NCBI GenBank assembly: GCA_045577655.1
Contig: JAZNIU010000026.1
Location: 1-33,441, forward strand
DNA from: RGIG7450 sp045577655
GTDB lineage: Bacteria > Bacillota > Clostridia > RUG12999
Length of the DNA: 33,441 nt
Direction: 5' to 3'
Part shown: positions 30,342 through 33,441 of the stretch, one piece after another
Layout: the number at the start of each line of letters is the position of its first letter
How positions within the stretch are numbered: position 1 is the first letter of the stretch
The notes under the pieces: generated by a model
What the model saw: only the letters and a program-made list of their open reading frames with translations
The model's database searches: none
Told to the model about the DNA's origin: nothing
Position numbers and translations under genes: made by a program

Positions 30342-31139
30342 TTATTTTGTTTTATTTGTGCACTTTCCACAAGCTTCATCTTCCGCGTAAACCGCAGTGG
30401 GAAAAGACTTTCTTTTCTTTCCTTTAACCGATTTAAGAAAACGAATGTCTTGGTCTGAAAGGTCTGCTTTTTTGAGTAAATCTGGCCGTTTGAGCCAGGT
30501 TCTGAAAAGAGACTGTTTTCTTTTCCACCCCGCAATGTTTTTATGGTGACCGGACAGCAGAATGTCGGGGACACGTTTCCCCAGAATCTCCTCCGGTCTT
30601 GTGTAGTTGGGATATTCCAAAAGCCCGTTGTAGTGAGAATCTTCCTCGTAGGCAGAGCTGTCGGGTAGAACTCCCGGAATCATTCTGGAAACCGAATCTA
30701 TCAGCGCCATTGCAGGAATTTCTCCGCCTGTTAAAACATAGTCGCCTATGGAAATTTCCATATCGACAATCTCTTCTATTACACGTTCATCTACTCCCTC
30801 ATAATGACCGCACAGTATAGCTATCCTTGGTTTTTGCGCGAGCTCTTTCACCAGTTTTTGGTCAAGAACCTTTCCCTGCGGCGACATATAGACAGTAAAA
30901 ACTTTTTCCCCCGCCGTAACATCTTTCCAGGCATCATATATGGGTTGTACTCCCATAACAAGCCCTGTACCGCCGCCATAAGCATAGTCGTCCACATTTT
31001 TATGTTTGTTTTTTGAATAATCTCTTATGTTTGTGCATTCAATTTCCAGAATTCCGTTTTTAACTGCACGACCTATTATGCTTTCGCCAAGCACCTCGCC
31101 GAACATTTGCGGAAAAAGAGTTAATATATCAAATCTCAT
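30342..31139 (-). CDS. trmD: tRNA (guanine-37-N1)-methyltransferase TrmD
   Basis: This 265-residue SPOUT-fold enzyme methylates G37 of tRNAs with S-adenosylmethionine, preventing frameshifts. It starts MRFDILTLFPQMFGEVLGESI. The AdoMet-binding trefoil knot is seen in PRIAILCGHYEGVDERVIEE and EISIGDYVLTGGEIPAMALID. YGGGTGLVMGVQPIYDA is also conserved. A C-terminal tail with CGKC extends it by about 15-20 residues past the usual 240-250. AAGGAG lies seven bases before the ATG at 31139; a frame extension to 31385 overlaps ileS and is not family sequence. The usual rimM and rplS partners are absent here. Confidence 0.95.
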   Translation of the reverse strand: MRFDILTLFPQMFGEVLGESIIGRAVKNGILEIECTNIRDYSKNKHKNVDDYAYGGGTGLVMGVQPIYDAWKDVTAGEKVFTVYMSPQGKVLDQKLVKELAQKPRIAILCGHYEGVDERVIEEIVDMEISIGDYVLTGGEIPAMALIDSVSRMIPGVLPDSSAYEEDSHYNGLLEYPNYTRPEEILGKRVPDILLSGHHKNIAGWKRKQSLFRTWLKRPDLLKKADLSDQDIRFLKSVKGKKRKSFPTAVYAEDEACGKCTNKTK

Positions 31140-31156
31140 GATTTTCTCCTTTTTTT

Positions 31157-31193
31157 GAAAAACAACCCCCAAGCGATGCCTTGAGGGTTGTTC
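31157..31193 (-). terminator. Terminator after ileS
   Basis: AACAACCCTCAAG and CTTGGGGGTTGTT (minus strand) pair around a 6-base loop, followed by a T run just before the trmD ribosome site. Without a visible promoter in the 61-base gap, trmD must rely on read-through or on a promoter inside ileS. Confidence 0.82.
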
Positions 31194-31200
31194 ATATTTG

Positions 31201-33441
31201 TTATTCAATAACCGAAGCACATCTGTCGCAAAGAGTGGGGTGTTCGCTGTTTGTTCCCACGCTTTCACTGAACATCCAACAGCGTTCGCATTTTTCTCCG
31301 CTTGGTGCAGAAACCGTAAAGGAAGCCGGTGTTGCTTCACCTTTAAAGCTACCTTCCCCTTCAGACACTTTTGCGGAAGAAACAATGAGAAGCGTTTTTA
31401 AAAGGTCTTCATTTTCTTTAAGGAAACTGTAATATTCACCTTTTGCAAAAATTTCAACCGCAGCTCCGAGAGAATGACCTATAACCTTTGCGTTTCTCGC
31501 TTCTTCAAGCGCTTTCTGAGCGTCTCCTCTTAAAGCGATAAGCTTGTCATATTTTTCTTCCAGCTGTGCATTTTCATATTTTGCCTGATATACCGGCATA
31601 TCGTTGAGTACAATACTTTCGGTATTATCCTCTTTGCTGTGCGGCATATTTTTCCACATTTCTTCAGTTGTGAACGCAAGTATCGGAGAAAGCATTTTAA
31701 CTAGCGCATCAAGGATTAAATAAATCGCCGTCTGTGCGCTTCTTCTTTCAACACTGTCCGCTTTTTCTGTATACAATCTGTCTTTTATAACATCCAGATA
31801 GAAGTTGCTCATATCTACAACACAGAAATTGTGAATTGCATGGTATACCACATGGAACTCAAAAGCTTCGTACGCTTCGTTAACTGTTTTTATGAGCTTT
31901 TCAAGTTTCATAAGCGCCCACTTATCAAGCTCTGCCATATTTTCATAGCTAACCAGATTGTTGTCCGGCTTGAAGTCGCTTATGTTACCAATGATATATC
32001 TTGCTGTATTTCTGATTTTTCTGTATCCTTCCGAAAGCTGAGCCAGAATATCTTTTGAAATTTTGATATCTGTTTTGTAGTCGGAAGATGCAATCCACAT
32101 ACGGAGAATGTCCGCACCGTTTGTGTTTATAATCTCAAGCGGGTCAATACCGTTGCCCAAAGACTTGGACATTTTTCTTTTTTCCTCGTCAATTACCATA
32201 CCGTGAGTGAGCACGCTTCTGTAGGGTGCAACTCCATAGTTTGCAACGCTGACAAGAAGAGAAGACTGGAACCAGCCTCTGTACTGGTCGTTACCTTCAA
32301 GGTAAAGGTCTGCCGGGAATGTAAGATCATCTCTTGCGCCAACAACAGCACCGCTTGAAGAGCCCGAGTCAAACCAGACGTCCATGGTATCTGTTTCTTT
32401 TGTAAACTTTGTGCCGCCACATTCGCATTTAAAGCCTGCGGGCAGAATTTCGCTTGCGTCAAGAGCAAACCACTGGTCAGAACCTTTTGTTCTGAAAAGG
32501 GTTGCAACAGCTTTTATGGTTTCGTCGTTTATGATAGGTTTGCCGCAATCTGCACAGTAAAAAATGGGTATCGGAACGCCCCATGCTCTCTGTCTGGAAA
32601 TACACCAGTCGTTACGGTCTTTTACCATGTTGGTAATTCTGTCTTCGCCCCATGTGGGAATCCATTTAACCGTTTTTATCGCTTCAAGTGTTTCTTTTCT
32701 GAAACCGTCAACAGACGCAAACCACTGTTCAGTAGCACGGTATATGATAGGTTTTTTACATCTCCAGCAGTGCGGATATGAGTGAACAATTTCTTCACAC
32801 GCCAAAAGATTTCCTGTTTCACGAAGTTTTTCAATAATCTTCTTGTTGGAATCTGCATAGAAAAGACCTGCAAATTCGCCTGCTTCTTCCGTGAGATACC
32901 CTTTTGAATCAACCGGAACTAAAACTTCAATTTCCGGGTAGTTGTTAAAGCATACCAGATAGTCTTCCATACCGTGACCGGGAGCTGTATGAACACAACC
33001 TGTACCTGCGTCAAGTGTTACATGGTCGCCCAGGATAACAAGTGAATCCCTGTCAAGGAAAGGATGACGGCATTTCATATATTCAAGCTCTGCACCGGAA
33101 ACTGTTTTGATTACAGAATAATCTGTAATTCCTGCAGTTGCCATAACTGTATCAACAAGCTCGCTTGCAATAACGTAAGCTTCATCGCCGTTTTTAACGA
33201 TGCTGTATTCAAAGTTGGCATTGAGACAGATAGCCATATTTGCAGGCAGAGTCCAGGTAGTTGTTGTCCAGATAACGAAGTAGATTTTTTCAGCTACATC
33301 GCCGAACATACCTTTGTCGTCCGAGAGAGCAAATTTCACGAAAATTGTATCTGTTGTATCATCCTGATATTCAATTTCTGCTTCGGCAAGTGCTGTTTCA
33401 CAGTCTTCACACCAGTAAACAGGTTTAAGACCTTTGTAGAT
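31201..33441 (-). CDS. ileS: Isoleucyl-tRNA synthetase, partial (5' end outside the window)
   Basis: The C-terminal 746 residues are present; the reading frame is open to the window edge, where it encodes IYKGLKPVYWCEDCETALAEAE, so the start with the HIGH motif lies beyond 33441. The enzyme charges tRNA-Ile. Visible parts are the editing (CP1) domain (WTTTTWTLPANMAI, HTAPGHGMEDY), the KMSKS loop (EEKRKMSKSLGNGIDPLEI), the anticodon-binding helical domain, and a C-terminal zinc ribbon CERCW...CDRC. A bacterial (type 1) IleS of about 920-930 residues is expected. Its own promoter and any T-box are outside the window. Identification is secure. Confidence 0.97.
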   Translation of the reverse strand: MYKGLKPVYWCEDCETALAEAEIEYQDDTTDTIFVKFALSDDKGMFGDVAEKIYFVIWTTTTWTLPANMAICLNANFEYSIVKNGDEAYVIASELVDTVMATAGITDYSVIKTVSGAELEYMKCRHPFLDRDSLVILGDHVTLDAGTGCVHTAPGHGMEDYLVCFNNYPEIEVLVPVDSKGYLTEEAGEFAGLFYADSNKKIIEKLRETGNLLACEEIVHSYPHCWRCKKPIIYRATEQWFASVDGFRKETLEAIKTVKWIPTWGEDRITNMVKDRNDWCISRQRAWGVPIPIFYCADCGKPIINDETIKAVATLFRTKGSDQWFALDASEILPAGFKCECGGTKFTKETDTMDVWFDSGSSSGAVVGARDDLTFPADLYLEGNDQYRGWFQSSLLVSVANYGVAPYRSVLTHGMVIDEEKRKMSKSLGNGIDPLEIINTNGADILRMWIASSDYKTDIKISKDILAQLSEGYRKIRNTARYIIGNISDFKPDNNLVSYENMAELDKWALMKLEKLIKTVNEAYEAFEFHVVYHAIHNFCVVDMSNFYLDVIKDRLYTEKADSVERRSAQTAIYLILDALVKMLSPILAFTTEEMWKNMPHSKEDNTESIVLNDMPVYQAKYENAQLEEKYDKLIALRGDAQKALEEARNAKVIGHSLGAAVEIFAKGEYYSFLKENEDLLKTLLIVSSAKVSEGEGSFKGEATPASFTVSAPSGEKCERCWMFSESVGTNSEHPTLCDRCASVIE

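Noticed and set aside
1..33441. CRISPR arrays, tRNA/rRNA genes, insertion sequences, prophage genes
   Set aside because: I looked for regular short repeats, cloverleaf/TTCGANTC-like signals, transposase or integrase motifs and phage structural genes and saw none.

Overview
The window reads as chromosomal DNA from an anaerobic, probably spore-forming member of the Clostridia (Bacillota). The clues are: a SipL-like spore-morphogenesis protein (SPOCS/DUF3794 plus LysM); a T-box leader; a lexA/yneA-type SOS divergon; an oxygen-independent Fe(II) uptake operon (feoA-feoB plus a small Cys-rich partner); strong TTGACA-N17-TATAAT promoters; and GGAGG-type ribosome sites. The DNA is moderately AT-rich, and almost every gene lies on the minus strand. 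I saw no tRNA or rRNA gene, CRISPR array, transposase or prophage gene. The species cannot be told from the sequence.

Layout from left to right. (1) 1-3060: rpmH (L34), a nitroreductase, then lexA facing a YneA-like LysM cell-division suppressor across three SOS boxes, followed by an Ogg-type DNA glycosylase. (2) 3050-5770: ferrous iron uptake (feoA, feoB, FeoB-associated small protein) with two TTAG...CTAA dyads that look like metalloregulator sites. (3) 5778-6694: an AT-rich divergent pair, a SLOG-like Rossmann protein and a small XRE repressor. (4) 6721-9405: a 767-residue XRE-cupin-acyl-CoA synthetase fusion behind a complete T-box leader whose specifier reads AUC (Ile). (5) 9467-11629: greA-lysS. 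(6) 11645-13413: the SipL-like gene and repeat copy A. (7) 13416-16679: tig-clpP-clpX. (8) 16783-24326: an envelope operon in the order der, plsY, murJ, O-antigen-ligase-like protein, glycosyltransferase, two DUF4330 proteins, with overlapping genes and a promoter inside the end of the upstream radical-SAM DUF512 gene. (9) 24306-26740: DUF177-rpmF, repeat copy B, DUF512. (10) 26793-33441: an MFS transporter, an EF-G-like GTPase, trmD, and ileS running off the right edge.

Two items stand out. First, an isoleucine-type T-box drives a fused regulator/acyl-CoA synthetase rather than an aminoacyl-tRNA synthetase. This suggests the enzyme makes a branched acyl-CoA (for example 2-methylbutyryl-CoA) for isoleucine salvage by reductive carboxylation. 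Second, two intergenic long-hairpin elements (13256-13413 and 25650-25947) share a conserved core with a terminator-like hairpin. Their outer arms differ between copies but are perfectly self-complementary within each copy. I do not recognise this element family.
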